Positions 7,164-15,107 of a stretch of DNA of 46,264 nucleotides are shown here, piece after piece. The stretch covers positions 2,079 to 48,342 of the forward strand of contig PAQI01000017.1 in assembly GCA_002709235.1 (NCBI GenBank), read 5' to 3'. Positions within the stretch are counted from its first letter, which is position 1. Each line of letters begins with the position of its first letter. The stretch is from Hirschia sp. (GTDB taxonomy: Bacteria; Pseudomonadota; Alphaproteobacteria; Caulobacterales; Hyphomonadaceae). Made by a program: the position numbers and the translations under genes. The notes beneath the pieces are model-generated. The model was not told the origin of the DNA. It was given only the letters and a program-made list of their open reading frames with translations, and ran no database searches.

Positions 7164-8972
7164 ATGAGCACCACATCAACCAAGATCGGAATGCCCGGAA
7201 TTCCCAGATTACTTCAACGCGATTATCTTATTGTTGTTTTTATCTGGATGGCTGTGAGCGTGCTCACACTTTTAGGCACTCTCACGCGCATGGACCTCTG
7301 GCTGAGCGATGTCATGGGCCAGCCAGCCACACAGCAAGCTGACTACCAGCCCGTAGCCGTGGTGGCGATTGACCAGCAAAGCTTCATGGAAGCAGGCATT
7401 CGTTGGCCCTGGCCGCGTAGCCGCCATTCTGAACTGTTGAATGCTGCAAAAAGCGCCGGTGCGCGAGCAGTCGTGTTCGATATCGTGTTCGACCAGCCCT
7501 CGGAGGATGACGCTGTATTTGCCAAGGCCATTTCAGATTTCGACACAGTCGTCCTTGCGGCAGAGCGTGTCGTCACATTGTTGCCGCAGGGGCGCATTGA
7601 AAGCGTCGCCCGGCCAGTCCGCCCTCTGGGAGAAGCCGCCGCCGCGATGGGGCTGGCCTCTTTACCACTTGACCCGGATGGACGATTGCGACGCCTTCCT
7701 GACACTGATGACACGCTAGCCTTTGCGACCGCCCAATTCCTGTCACCTGACGCAGCGCCCGAAGCCTTGCCCAATCGCTATATCCGTTTCCGCAAGGGCG
7801 ATGCCGCGCCAAAAGTGTTTTCATATGCACAGGTACTCAACACAGACGAACGCCTGCCGCCCGGCGCACTTGAAGGCCTCACCCTCATTGTCGGCCTCAC
7901 CCTGCCCGCCAGCCCGGCCGCCCAATCCATTGTCGGCGATGAAATACTGCTGCCTGGCTATGCCGCACCGCAAACAGGCGGTCACGCACCCGGTGTCATG
8001 GCCCACGCCCAGGCGCTCGCCACCATTCTCGCTGGCGATGCCCACCGCCGTGCACCCATAGCTCTTGAACTTGCGGTCATGCTGGCAATGATCGGCCTGT
8101 CATTCGCCTGTATCGTCTTGTCCCGAAACAGGCTGCGCGCATGTGTACTTGTCACCTTGGCCGCGATGATCGGCCTTCTGGCCATTCAGTACATCCTGCG
8201 TGCCAATGGGTTCATCTTGATGACCAGTGCCAGCCTGCTCGGCTTTTTCCTCGCCAATGCTGCAACCATTACAGCTGCCGGACTGCGCAATCACCGTGAA
8301 CGCCTGCGGCTGGTACGCGGCTTCGGAAAATATGTCGCCCCGCCAGTTCTGGGCGCGATCCTTGAAAACCCTGACCTTCCAGAACTGGGCGGCACGTCAC
8401 GTGAGATTTCCGTGATCATCTCGGACCTTGAAGGCTACACCCAGCTGATGAACCAGCTACCGCCTGCCGAAGGCGCGCAACTTCTCAGCACCTATCTTGA
8501 ACGGTTGGGACAAGTGGTCATCGCCCATGAAGGCATGATCGACCAGTTCATTGGCGACAGCATCATCGCCATTTTCAACGCACCGCTGAAACAGGATGAT
8601 CACGCCAGACGCGCGCTGGACTGTGCTCTCGCCATCGAACGCGAAGGGTTAGTTTTCCAGGCGGACATGAAAGCAAAAGGACACACAGTCGGTGTCACCC
8701 GTATCGGCGTGGATTGCGGGTCCGCCGTTGTGGGTAATTTCGGTGCGCAGGATCGCTTTCATTACACTGCCATCGGAGAGGTCATGAACATTGCCTCCCG
8801 GCTGGAAGCAGCAAACAAACAGACCAGCACCCGGCTACTTGTCAGCGAGGCCCTGTTTCTGGAAGCTGGCTGCCCTGACACGCTCAGAAGTGTCGGTGAA
8901 CTGTCGCTGCGTGGTATTGGAAAGCCAATCAAGGCCTACACACCGAATAACTCTCCAGTATCTGATGAATGA
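7164..8972 (+). CDS. CHASE2-domain receptor with class III nucleotide cyclase
   Basis: The protein has 602 residues. There is one N-terminal membrane helix (about 20-40), a periplasmic CHASE2 sensor (about 45-290, with VAVVAIDQQSF and GIRWPWPRSRHSELL typical of the family), three closely spaced membrane helices (about 298-320, 325-345, 349-372) and a cytoplasmic cyclase domain (about 413-560). The two metal aspartates are present (D421 in ISDLEGYT, D465 in FIGDS), as are the transition-state Asn542 and Arg546 (MNIASR) and the Thr535 that replaces the base-recognition Asp in one bacterial subclass. The base-recognition Lys normally four residues before the second Asp is Gln461 here, so nucleotide preference is uncertain. 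The start is not certain: no good ribosome site precedes 7164, and 7191 is an alternative. The protein probably senses an envelope signal together with the divergent FecR protein. A perfect CRP-type site lies in the coding region at 7253-7268. Confidence 0.9.
   Translation: MSTTSTKIGMPGIPRLLQRDYLIVVFIWMAVSVLTLLGTLTRMDLWLSDVMGQPATQQADYQPVAVVAIDQQSFMEAGIRWPWPRSRHSELLNAAKSAGARAVVFDIVFDQPSEDDAVFAKAISDFDTVVLAAERVVTLLPQGRIESVARPVRPLGEAAAAMGLASLPLDPDGRLRRLPDTDDTLAFATAQFLSPDAAPEALPNRYIRFRKGDAAPKVFSYAQVLNTDERLPPGALEGLTLIVGLTLPASPAAQSIVGDEILLPGYAAPQTGGHAPGVMAHAQALATILAGDAHRRAPIALELAVMLAMIGLSFACIVLSRNRLRACVLVTLAAMIGLLAIQYILRANGFILMTSASLLGFFLANAATITAAGLRNHRERLRLVRGFGKYVAPPVLGAILENPDLPELGGTSREISVIISDLEGYTQLMNQLPPAEGAQLLSTYLERLGQVVIAHEGMIDQFIGDSIIAIFNAPLKQDDHARRALDCALAIEREGLVFQADMKAKGHTVGVTRIGVDCGSAVVGNFGAQDRFHYTAIGEVMNIASRLEAANKQTSTRLLVSEALFLEAGCPDTLRSVGELSLRGIGKPIKAYTPNNSPVSDE
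7253..7268. promoter_or_regulatory. Second perfect CRP-type site, inside the cyclase gene
   Basis: TGTGA GCGTGC TCACA lies 89 bp into the cyclase coding region, over the codons for AVSVLT of the first membrane helix. It is 179 bp upstream of the divergent FecR-TPR-barrel start. If bound, it could repress the cyclase or act on the divergent gene. Because it overlaps coding sequence it may be chance. Confidence 0.4.
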
Positions 8973-9027
8973 CACACTCCAGATGATCCATCCGAACCAA
9001 GGTTAACCAAAAAAACATGTGACTCAT

Positions 9028-9048
9028 AAAGCCAATCAGGCTTTCTTT
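9028..9048 (+). terminator. Weak intrinsic terminator after the cyclase gene
   Basis: AAAGCC (9028-9033), a 5-nt loop and GGCTTT (9039-9044), followed by CTTTCC. The stem is only 6 bp and the T-run is interrupted, so strength is uncertain. It lies 55 nt after the cyclase stop and before the next gene at 9132. A GGTTAACC palindrome sits just upstream (9001-9008). Confidence 0.45.
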
Positions 9049-9131
9049 CCTGCGGGCAAAGAGCTGCTGCATTCCCGAATGCGACCCAAGACAGCCACGC
9101 CAAGGGCAATCACTGGTCTAGGGGGACTGGC

Positions 9132-10904
9132 ATGCAGCGTCACACGAAGAGACTATTGGGCTCAGCCATAATGGCCGGTGTGATCCTCATGACCCCGGCA
9201 TGTGGCGGCGGCGGCGGTGGAGACAGCCCCACGCCAACACCCACCCCCACATCTCCATCGGGTACGTCGACACCTTCCGCAGAAGATACGCTTTCGACCA
9301 ATGAAGAATCCGCAAGGCTGCTCATACAAGCCAGTTTCGGCCCCTCTCAAGCCGACATCGACGCACTGACCGGACGCAGCATGTCAGGCTGGTATCGCGA
9401 CCAGATCGCCGAACCACGCTTTCAGCACCTGCCCGGAATTCTGGACAAGGAACTGGCTGCGCGTGCTTCGGGCACTGACGTTTACAACCTGCATTCAAAC
9501 AGTTTCTGGCAAGCCGCCGTAGAGGAAGACGACCAATTACGTCAGCGCATGGCATTCGCTCTTTCGCAGATAATGGTGATATCGGATTCAGGTGATCTGG
9601 GCGGCTGGCACCTGATGCTCGCTGACTATATGGACATTCTCAGCGAACACGCCTTCGGCAATTACCGCGAACTGCTTGAGGCTGTTACCTATTCACCCGC
9701 CATGGCAGGCTATCTGACCTATCTGACCAATGCCAAGGCTGACCCTTATAGCGGTCGCATGCCGGATGAGAACTATGCGCGCGAGGTGATGCAGCTCTTC
9801 TCCATCGGTCTCGTCGAACTGGAAATGAATGGTGAAGTTCGCACCGGCGCAGATGGCAATCCGATTGAAACTTACACAAATGACGATGTCAGAGGTCTGG
9901 CAAAGGTCTTCACCGGATTGTCTCTAAAGGGCTCGAATTTCTGGAACTGGTACAATACCCGCGATGACGATGCTGAATATAGTCGCCTTGTCATGTTCGA
10001 TGAATGGCACTCCGAAGAGGAAAAGAGCTTTCTAGGTGTGACCATTCCTGCCGGCACGAGCGGTGATGAAAGCATTGGCATCGCATTGGACACCCTGGCC
10101 GAGCACCCGAACACACCGCCCTTCATTTCGCGCCAGTTGATCCAGCGCTTCACCACCAGCCACCCCTCGCCAGCCTATATCGAGCGCGTGGCAACAGCAT
10201 TCGCAAATGGCCGCTATACGCTATTGGACGGATCACAGATTGGCGATGGTCGCCGCGGTGATCTCTCCGCGACGCTGGCGGCCGTGCTCATGGACGAGGA
10301 AGCCGTCAATACCAACATGTCAGACCCAGGCTGGGGCCGTGTACGTGAACCCATATTGCGTTTCATCCATTGGGCACGTGCCATGAATGTAAATAGCGGC
10401 GACGCCAGCAAACTGGGCTTGCTGGGATGGGCCAATAGCCCGGATTTCCTCGGCCAGCATCCCTATCGCTCCCCGTCGGTCTTCAACTATTACCGCCCCG
10501 GATACATTGCCCCGGGAACAGCAACAGGCGACGCTGGCCTGACCGCGCCAGAGCTTCAGATCGTCAACGCGTCCACCGTGATCGGCTATGCATCCTTCAT
10601 GGACTATTTCCAGCGCGGATGGGTGCAATATGATGAGGATGGCGAGCGCACGACAGGCTTCCTGCCAGACCTGACGGTTGAAACAGCAATGGCTGACGAC
10701 CCGGAAGCGCTGGTCGACCGTCTGGACCTGCTATTGACTGCCGGGCAGATGGATGAAGAGACCAAGGCCCGGATCATCGGTGTTCTCAATGAGATGCCGA
10801 TCGCGCCCTATAACCCGGACAATGAAGAAGAACATCGGCGTATTCGCGTGGACGTTGCGGTGAACATGGTCCTCACCACGCCCGAATTCCTGGTACAGAG
10901 ATAG
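9132..10904 (+). CDS. Exported DUF1800 family protein
   Basis: The protein has 590 residues. The N-terminus is a hydrophobic export signal ending TPAC at residue 24, followed by a Gly run and a PTPTPT linker. This resembles a lipoprotein anchor, but the residue three before the Cys is Thr rather than the usual Leu, so lipidation is likely but not certain. The body matches DUF1800: ARLLIQASFGPSQADIDAL near the start, RMAFALSQIMVIS, MPDENYAREVMQLFSIGLVE, DDVRGLAKVFTG, PPFISRQLIQRFTTS and REPILRFIHWARAM. The biochemical role of DUF1800 is unknown. The next gene, a DUF1501 protein, starts 13 nt downstream. This two-gene order is a recurrent pairing, so the products probably work together outside the cytoplasmic membrane. 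Start ATG 9132 has a G-rich ribosome site (9120-9126). Confidence 0.9.
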   Translation: MQRHTKRLLGSAIMAGVILMTPACGGGGGGDSPTPTPTPTSPSGTSTPSAEDTLSTNEESARLLIQASFGPSQADIDALTGRSMSGWYRDQIAEPRFQHLPGILDKELAARASGTDVYNLHSNSFWQAAVEEDDQLRQRMAFALSQIMVISDSGDLGGWHLMLADYMDILSEHAFGNYRELLEAVTYSPAMAGYLTYLTNAKADPYSGRMPDENYAREVMQLFSIGLVELEMNGEVRTGADGNPIETYTNDDVRGLAKVFTGLSLKGSNFWNWYNTRDDDAEYSRLVMFDEWHSEEEKSFLGVTIPAGTSGDESIGIALDTLAEHPNTPPFISRQLIQRFTTSHPSPAYIERVATAFANGRYTLLDGSQIGDGRRGDLSATLAAVLMDEEAVNTNMSDPGWGRVREPILRFIHWARAMNVNSGDASKLGLLGWANSPDFLGQHPYRSPSVFNYYRPGYIAPGTATGDAGLTAPELQIVNASTVIGYASFMDYFQRGWVQYDEDGERTTGFLPDLTVETAMADDPEALVDRLDLLLTAGQMDEETKARIIGVLNEMPIAPYNPDNEEEHRRIRVDVAVNMVLTTPEFLVQR

Positions 10905-10917
10905 GAGGATCCGGAAC

Positions 10918-12321
10918 ATGATCAGACCTGACCGTCGCCTTTTCCTGAGATCCACAGCAGCCATTGGCGGCGCAGGAATGTTGTCGCTATTACCGCGCAT
11001 GCCTGCTCACGCCGCCGACACGTCCGGCTACAAGGCGATGGTATGCCTGTTTCTGCGAGGCGGGCTGGACTGTCACGATCTGCTCCTGCCCTATGACCAG
11101 TCATCCTATGACAGCTATGCCAGTATCCGTGAGACCATGATCGGCGGCTATGGTGATGGTGCCGCCAGCCGGGAGCGGTCAAACCTCACGCAACTCAACG
11201 CGATCAACAATGACAGCTTCAACCAACGTCGTTTTGCTCTGCCACCTGAAATGCCCGGTGTGCGCGCCTTGTTTGAAGCAGGTGATGCGGCGATTGTCGC
11301 AAATGTCGGCCCATTGACCGAACCTGTCACTCGTGAGCAATTTCTCAATGATGCCAGCGCATTGCCAAGACGATTATTCTCCCACAATGACCAGCAATCG
11401 ACGTGGTCCGCCCTCGGACCGGAAGGCGCTCGCTATGGCTGGGGAGGACTGATCGCCGACCGGGCCGTTGAGGCCGGTGCCAATGGCGAAGCCACCTTCT
11501 CTGTGATGTCATCAAGCGGTCATGACGTGTTTCTGTCGGGACAACTGGTCCAGCCCTACCAACTTGGTCTGGATGGGCCTCCACGTTTTGCAGCCGTCGA
11601 GAATCCGGGCCTACTTGGAACCGCATATGGTTCCAGTGCGGCCATGGACCTGCTGCGGGAACATTATCGCGGCGGTGCCTCACAACGCGCAAACTACTTT
11701 GAACGCGACATGGCAGATGCGTCAGCAAAGGCACTCGGGGCCAGTGAACTCTTCTCGAAAGCTTTCGCGGAGACACCTCCGCTGACAACCACTTTCCCGC
11801 AAACCTTTATCGGCTCGCAGCTCAAGGCGATTGCCCAATCAATCAATCTGCGCGACGAGCTGGATGCAGGCAGACAGGTCTATATCGCCTCGCAAGGCGG
11901 ATTTGACACCCACTCAGGACAAGCCGGCTCCCTTCCCGCCACACTTGCTCAAGTGGACGCCGCGATAACCGCCTTTTATCAGGCGCTTGGCGAAATGGAC
12001 ATCGCCAATGGCGTCGTCTTGTTCACGGCATCAGATTTTGGCCGCACGCTTTCAGTCAATGGTGACGGCACGGATCATGGCTGGGGCGCGCACCATCTGG
12101 TTATCGGCGGCAGCGTGAATGGTCGCACAATCTATGGCGACCCTCCGCCATCAGTTCTGGAACATGATCTGGATGCCGAACAGGGCAGACTGATACCGAC
12201 ATTGTCCGTTGAGCAATACGCATCAACTCTCGCACGCTGGTTCGGACTGGACAGTCGTGAAGTCAGCTCGATCTTTCCCAATCTGGCAACTTTCGGCAGC
12301 TCCAGCCTGGGCTTTGTCTAG
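10918..12321 (+). CDS. Tat-exported DUF1501 family protein
   Basis: The protein has 467 residues. It begins with a twin-arginine signal (DRRLFLRS, Arg6-Arg7, then a hydrophobic stretch to about residue 33, ending AHAAD), so it is probably exported folded. The core is DUF1501, distantly related to the sulfatase/alkaline phosphatase fold: VCLFLRGGLDCHDLLLPYD, the SHNDQQSTW segment, ASQGGFDTHSGQ, FTASDFGRTLSVNGDGTDHGWG and HLVIGGSVNG. The conserved D, H and N residues of these motifs suggest a metal site, but no activity is established. AGGAGG (10903-10908) lies 9 nt before the ATG and overlaps the stop of the DUF1800 gene, so the two are translated from one transcript. Confidence 0.9.
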   Translation: MIRPDRRLFLRSTAAIGGAGMLSLLPRMPAHAADTSGYKAMVCLFLRGGLDCHDLLLPYDQSSYDSYASIRETMIGGYGDGAASRERSNLTQLNAINNDSFNQRRFALPPEMPGVRALFEAGDAAIVANVGPLTEPVTREQFLNDASALPRRLFSHNDQQSTWSALGPEGARYGWGGLIADRAVEAGANGEATFSVMSSSGHDVFLSGQLVQPYQLGLDGPPRFAAVENPGLLGTAYGSSAAMDLLREHYRGGASQRANYFERDMADASAKALGASELFSKAFAETPPLTTTFPQTFIGSQLKAIAQSINLRDELDAGRQVYIASQGGFDTHSGQAGSLPATLAQVDAAITAFYQALGEMDIANGVVLFTASDFGRTLSVNGDGTDHGWGAHHLVIGGSVNGRTIYGDPPPSVLEHDLDAEQGRLIPTLSVEQYASTLARWFGLDSREVSSIFPNLATFGSSSLGFV

Positions 12322-12469
12322 GCAAGCCATCTGAAATCACACCCAAATCCGCGACGCATTCACGGCTTTGCATGGACAAGGGCGGCAAATTTTGGTTTAG
12401 CCCTTAGATCGATATCAGGGATTGGGTGAGACCATCACGCCTTCCCCCTCGTCTCAACAATCGGGACCC

Positions 12470-13483
12470 ATGCGCATGTCAGGCAAACTCATTACAGTGT
12501 TCGGCGGTTCGGGCTTTCTTGGCCGTTACGCAGTGCGATCTCTCTGCAAGGCCGGATGGCGTGTACGCGTTGCTGTACGAAACCCCATGAATGCTGGTGA
12601 TCTGCGCGTTGGTGGTGAAGTCGGCCAGGTCCAGATCGTCCAGGCCAATGTGCGTAACCGCCCCTCGGTAGAGCGCGCGCTGGAAGGTGCCGATGCGGTG
12701 CTGAACCTTGTCGGCATCCTCTATGAAAGCGGGCGTCAGAGTTTTGAAGGCTCTCAACACCTGGGAGCAAAGAATGTCGCAGAGCTGGCACAGGCCGCCG
12801 GCGTTTCCCAGATGATCCATATTTCTGCCATTGGCGCGGACGAAAACAGCAAGGCAGATTACGCACGCACCAAGGCTGAGGGTGAAAAATCCGTCCGCGA
12901 ATACATGCCACAGGCTGTGATCCTGCGCCCATCCATCATCTTCGGACCGGAGGACGGCTTCTTCAACCGTTTCGCCGGGCTGGCCAAGATGTCGCCAGTC
13001 CTGCCTCTGATTGGTGGCGGGAAGACAAGATTCCAGCCAGTCTTTGTCGGCGATGTCGCCGAGGCGATTCTGGCCGCTCTGGATAACCCCTCCGCGCAGG
13101 GACGCATTTTTGAACTGGGAGGTCCGCGTAGCTACAGCTTCAAGGAACTGCTGACCTATATCTGTGAGCAGACCAACCGTTCGCCTTTCCTGATCCCGGT
13201 TCCATTCTTCATTGCCCAGATCAAGGGTATGGCTATCAGCCTCGCCTTCAAGATGTGGCCTTTCCACGCCCCTCCGTTGACAGGCGATCAGGTTCGTATG
13301 CTCAAAACTGACAATGTGGTGGGTCTGACAGGTGATGACAGTATTGGTACGATCGAAGACCTCGGTGTCACCGAGCTGGAATCCGTAGAGGCAATTGTGC
13401 CATCATATCTGTGGCCCTACCGGCCATATGGCCAGTTTCAGATTCGCGAAACTGCTGATGAGGTCTCACGCGTAGACGTGTGA
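12470..13483 (+). CDS. Complex I NDUFA9 subunit family SDR protein
   Basis: This is an atypical extended short-chain dehydrogenase of about 337 residues. The N-terminal nucleotide-binding loop is VFGGSGFLGRY (residues about 10-20), followed by GADAVLNLVGILYE, the YxxxK motif YARTKAEGE and VILRPSIIFGPEDGFFNRF. These match the bacterial group related to the mitochondrial complex I subunit NDUFA9 and often annotated as NAD-dependent epimerase. Its substrate is unknown, and a role in ubiquinone-linked or respiratory-complex assembly is only inference. The frame opens at a TTG at 12422. I prefer ATG 12470 (12476 also possible), because the family starts just before the glycine loop and the upstream residues are low-complexity. 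It stands alone, with no operon partner reading the same way. Confidence 0.85.
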   Translation: MRMSGKLITVFGGSGFLGRYAVRSLCKAGWRVRVAVRNPMNAGDLRVGGEVGQVQIVQANVRNRPSVERALEGADAVLNLVGILYESGRQSFEGSQHLGAKNVAELAQAAGVSQMIHISAIGADENSKADYARTKAEGEKSVREYMPQAVILRPSIIFGPEDGFFNRFAGLAKMSPVLPLIGGGKTRFQPVFVGDVAEAILAALDNPSAQGRIFELGGPRSYSFKELLTYICEQTNRSPFLIPVPFFIAQIKGMAISLAFKMWPFHAPPLTGDQVRMLKTDNVVGLTGDDSIGTIEDLGVTELESVEAIVPSYLWPYRPYGQFQIRETADEVSRVDV

Positions 13484-13494
13484 CAAGCTGATAT

Positions 13495-13827
13495 CTAGTC
13501 TGCGGTCAGTACCAGACAGATGAATTCTTCAATTCGGTCGGACCTTTCGGCTACCAGTACGACATCTGAGCCTATGCGCGCATAGTAATAGCCCAATGGT
13601 GGCGAAGCTATATTGTAAGCCTTGAAATCGGCAATGCGATATGCCGCCGCCGGCACATGGTCGCCAATATGATACTGAACCATCCGCCCATCCGAGGCCT
13701 TCGCGACCCTGGATGTATCGCTTGTGGAATAGTTTGTGTTTGAAGCCAGCTTGTAACTGGGCTCAGCCAATGCAGGTGCTGCAGCGAATACTATAAGCAA
13801 GGAAGCGGTGGATACTGTCCTGAACAT
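13495..13827 (-). CDS. Small secreted RcnB-like protein
   Basis: The protein has 110 residues. A signal peptide (hydrophobic about 7-18, cleavage after APALA) directs it to the periplasm. The mature part has VQYHIGDHVPAAAY, a middle Y-N-I and PPLGYYYARIGSDVVLVAE. This is the order of motifs in RcnB-like proteins (Y.iGd.lP..y...PP.Gy.w.r.g.d..Lv), a family named after a periplasmic Ni/Co homeostasis factor but used widely for proteins of unknown role. The frame is open to 13902. I chose ATG 13827 because GGAGA (13834-13838) lies 6 nt upstream and the signal peptide begins there. It is convergent with the SDR gene, with 11 nt between the stops. Confidence 0.7.
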   Translation of the reverse strand: MFRTVSTASLLIVFAAAPALAEPSYKLASNTNYSTSDTSRVAKASDGRMVQYHIGDHVPAAAYRIADFKAYNIASPPLGYYYARIGSDVVLVAERSDRIEEFICLVLTAD

Positions 13828-13920
13828 CTGGCGTCTCCGAAGCGATTGAATGCCTGTTTGAAAAGTAAACAGTTTCCAAAGCCGGAAGGTTCCCCACGAC
13901 ACAGGGGCACAGTGTTTCCA

Positions 13921-14772
13921 TCAGCCAAACATTAGTGGCGACATCGCAAGCAACACTGCACCAAGAATGAAACGGTAGATCACGAAAGGCAGGAAGCTCA
14001 TGCGCTCAAGCAGGGACATCAGCATCCAGATGGACGCCAACCCGGAGACAAAGGCGATACCGGCCACAATCATCCCATCGGCAAGCGTCAGCATGCCCTC
14101 GCCTGCTGCTTCTGCGCTCATCAGCCCATAAGCCCCGTAAAGCCCGGCAGCAGCCATGATCGGTGCGCCGATCAGCATGGAGATGCGGGCCGCTTCGGTC
14201 CGTTCATAACCAAGGGCTCGCGCAGCCGTCATGGTAATGCCCGATCGGCTGGTACCGGGAATGATCGCCGCCACTGCCTGCATTGCACCGATAATGAAAG
14301 CATGCATCAACGTCATGTCTTCTTCTTTGCGTGTCCGGGACCCGGACGAATCCGCCCACCACAAAAGCGCGCCAAAGAATATTGTCGCGCCAGCAACGAC
14401 ATAATTGCCTCGCAATACCTCCTGAACGCCTTCTGGCAGCAATTTCTCAGAGACCAGAACCATTCCAAGCGCAAAAGGCGTCGCCACTACGATACACAAG
14501 GCCAATCTTGCACCGCTGGACAGGGGCGCTTTCGTCACAGGCGCTGCCACCAGTTCAAATCCACCGATTACGGCGCTTGCAACATCCTTGCGAAAATAGA
14601 TCAGCATCGCTGCCAGCGTCCCGAGATTGGAGACTGCATTGATCAGCAATTCATCACGCCCCTTGGCACCAAAGAAATCAGCCGCCAGCAGCACATGGGC
14701 CGAAGACGAAATCGGGAGCCACTCTGTAATTCCCTGAACCAGGGCTATCAGAGCCAGTTGGATATAGGACAT
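13921..14772 (-). CDS. uppP: Undecaprenyl-diphosphatase UppP (BacA)
   Basis: This integral membrane enzyme dephosphorylates undecaprenyl diphosphate to recycle the lipid carrier of peptidoglycan synthesis; overproduction gives bacitracin resistance. The 283 residues show both family signatures: QGITEWLPISSSAH (13-26, including the conserved Glu17) and PGTSRSG (172-178). They also show about eight hydrophobic segments and the usual length. AGGAGA lies about 9 nt before the ATG. It reads away from gltD and toward the RcnB-like gene but has no evident operon partner. Confidence 0.96.
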   Translation of the reverse strand: MSYIQLALIALVQGITEWLPISSSAHVLLAADFFGAKGRDELLINAVSNLGTLAAMLIYFRKDVASAVIGGFELVAAPVTKAPLSSGARLALCIVVATPFALGMVLVSEKLLPEGVQEVLRGNYVVAGATIFFGALLWWADSSGSRTRKEEDMTLMHAFIIGAMQAVAAIIPGTSRSGITMTAARALGYERTEAARISMLIGAPIMAAAGLYGAYGLMSAEAAGEGMLTLADGMIVAGIAFVSGLASIWMLMSLLERMSFLPFVIYRFILGAVLLAMSPLMFG

Positions 14773-15107
14773 TACTGTTCATCTCCTGAAGCACCCAACG
14801 GGCGAAACCTGTCCGATCTATGGAACCGAGCAACTGACACAGCAATCTGCAGACCATCAATTCTTTCGCTTCAGGTGATAAATCATGATTGAGTGCTGAT
14901 CGCCAGCAACATGACCACTCCAGCGTAATTAATACCCAATTGGTGACTATGTTGAATGAGAGATACCGTTTGCCTGACCAATAAATTTCCAGACTCTAAC
15001 TTTATAAGAACCACCTGGTTCCAATACCCCTGTTTCCCCTTGCGCAACGCATAAAAAAACCCTAGGACGCAAGCTCCGCCTAAACCAGCTGCAAAAGATT
15101 GCCTTTG
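14773..15107. other. Divergent intergenic region between uppP and gltD
   Basis: It must hold the promoters of both uppP and gltD. I see a perfect 10-bp palindrome AATCATGATT (14881-14890), a spaced inverted repeat CTTGCG/CGCAAG (15039-15044 and 15068-15073) and an A-rich run (15052-15058). I cannot pick out convincing -35/-10 pairs, and no small gene or RNA is evident. Confidence 0.4.

Noticed and set aside
7098-7179. Upstream in-frame starts for the FecR-TPR-barrel gene, giving an N-terminal extension.
   Set aside because: The extension would overlap the divergent cyclase start and place charged residues before the signal peptide; ATG 7074 fits better.
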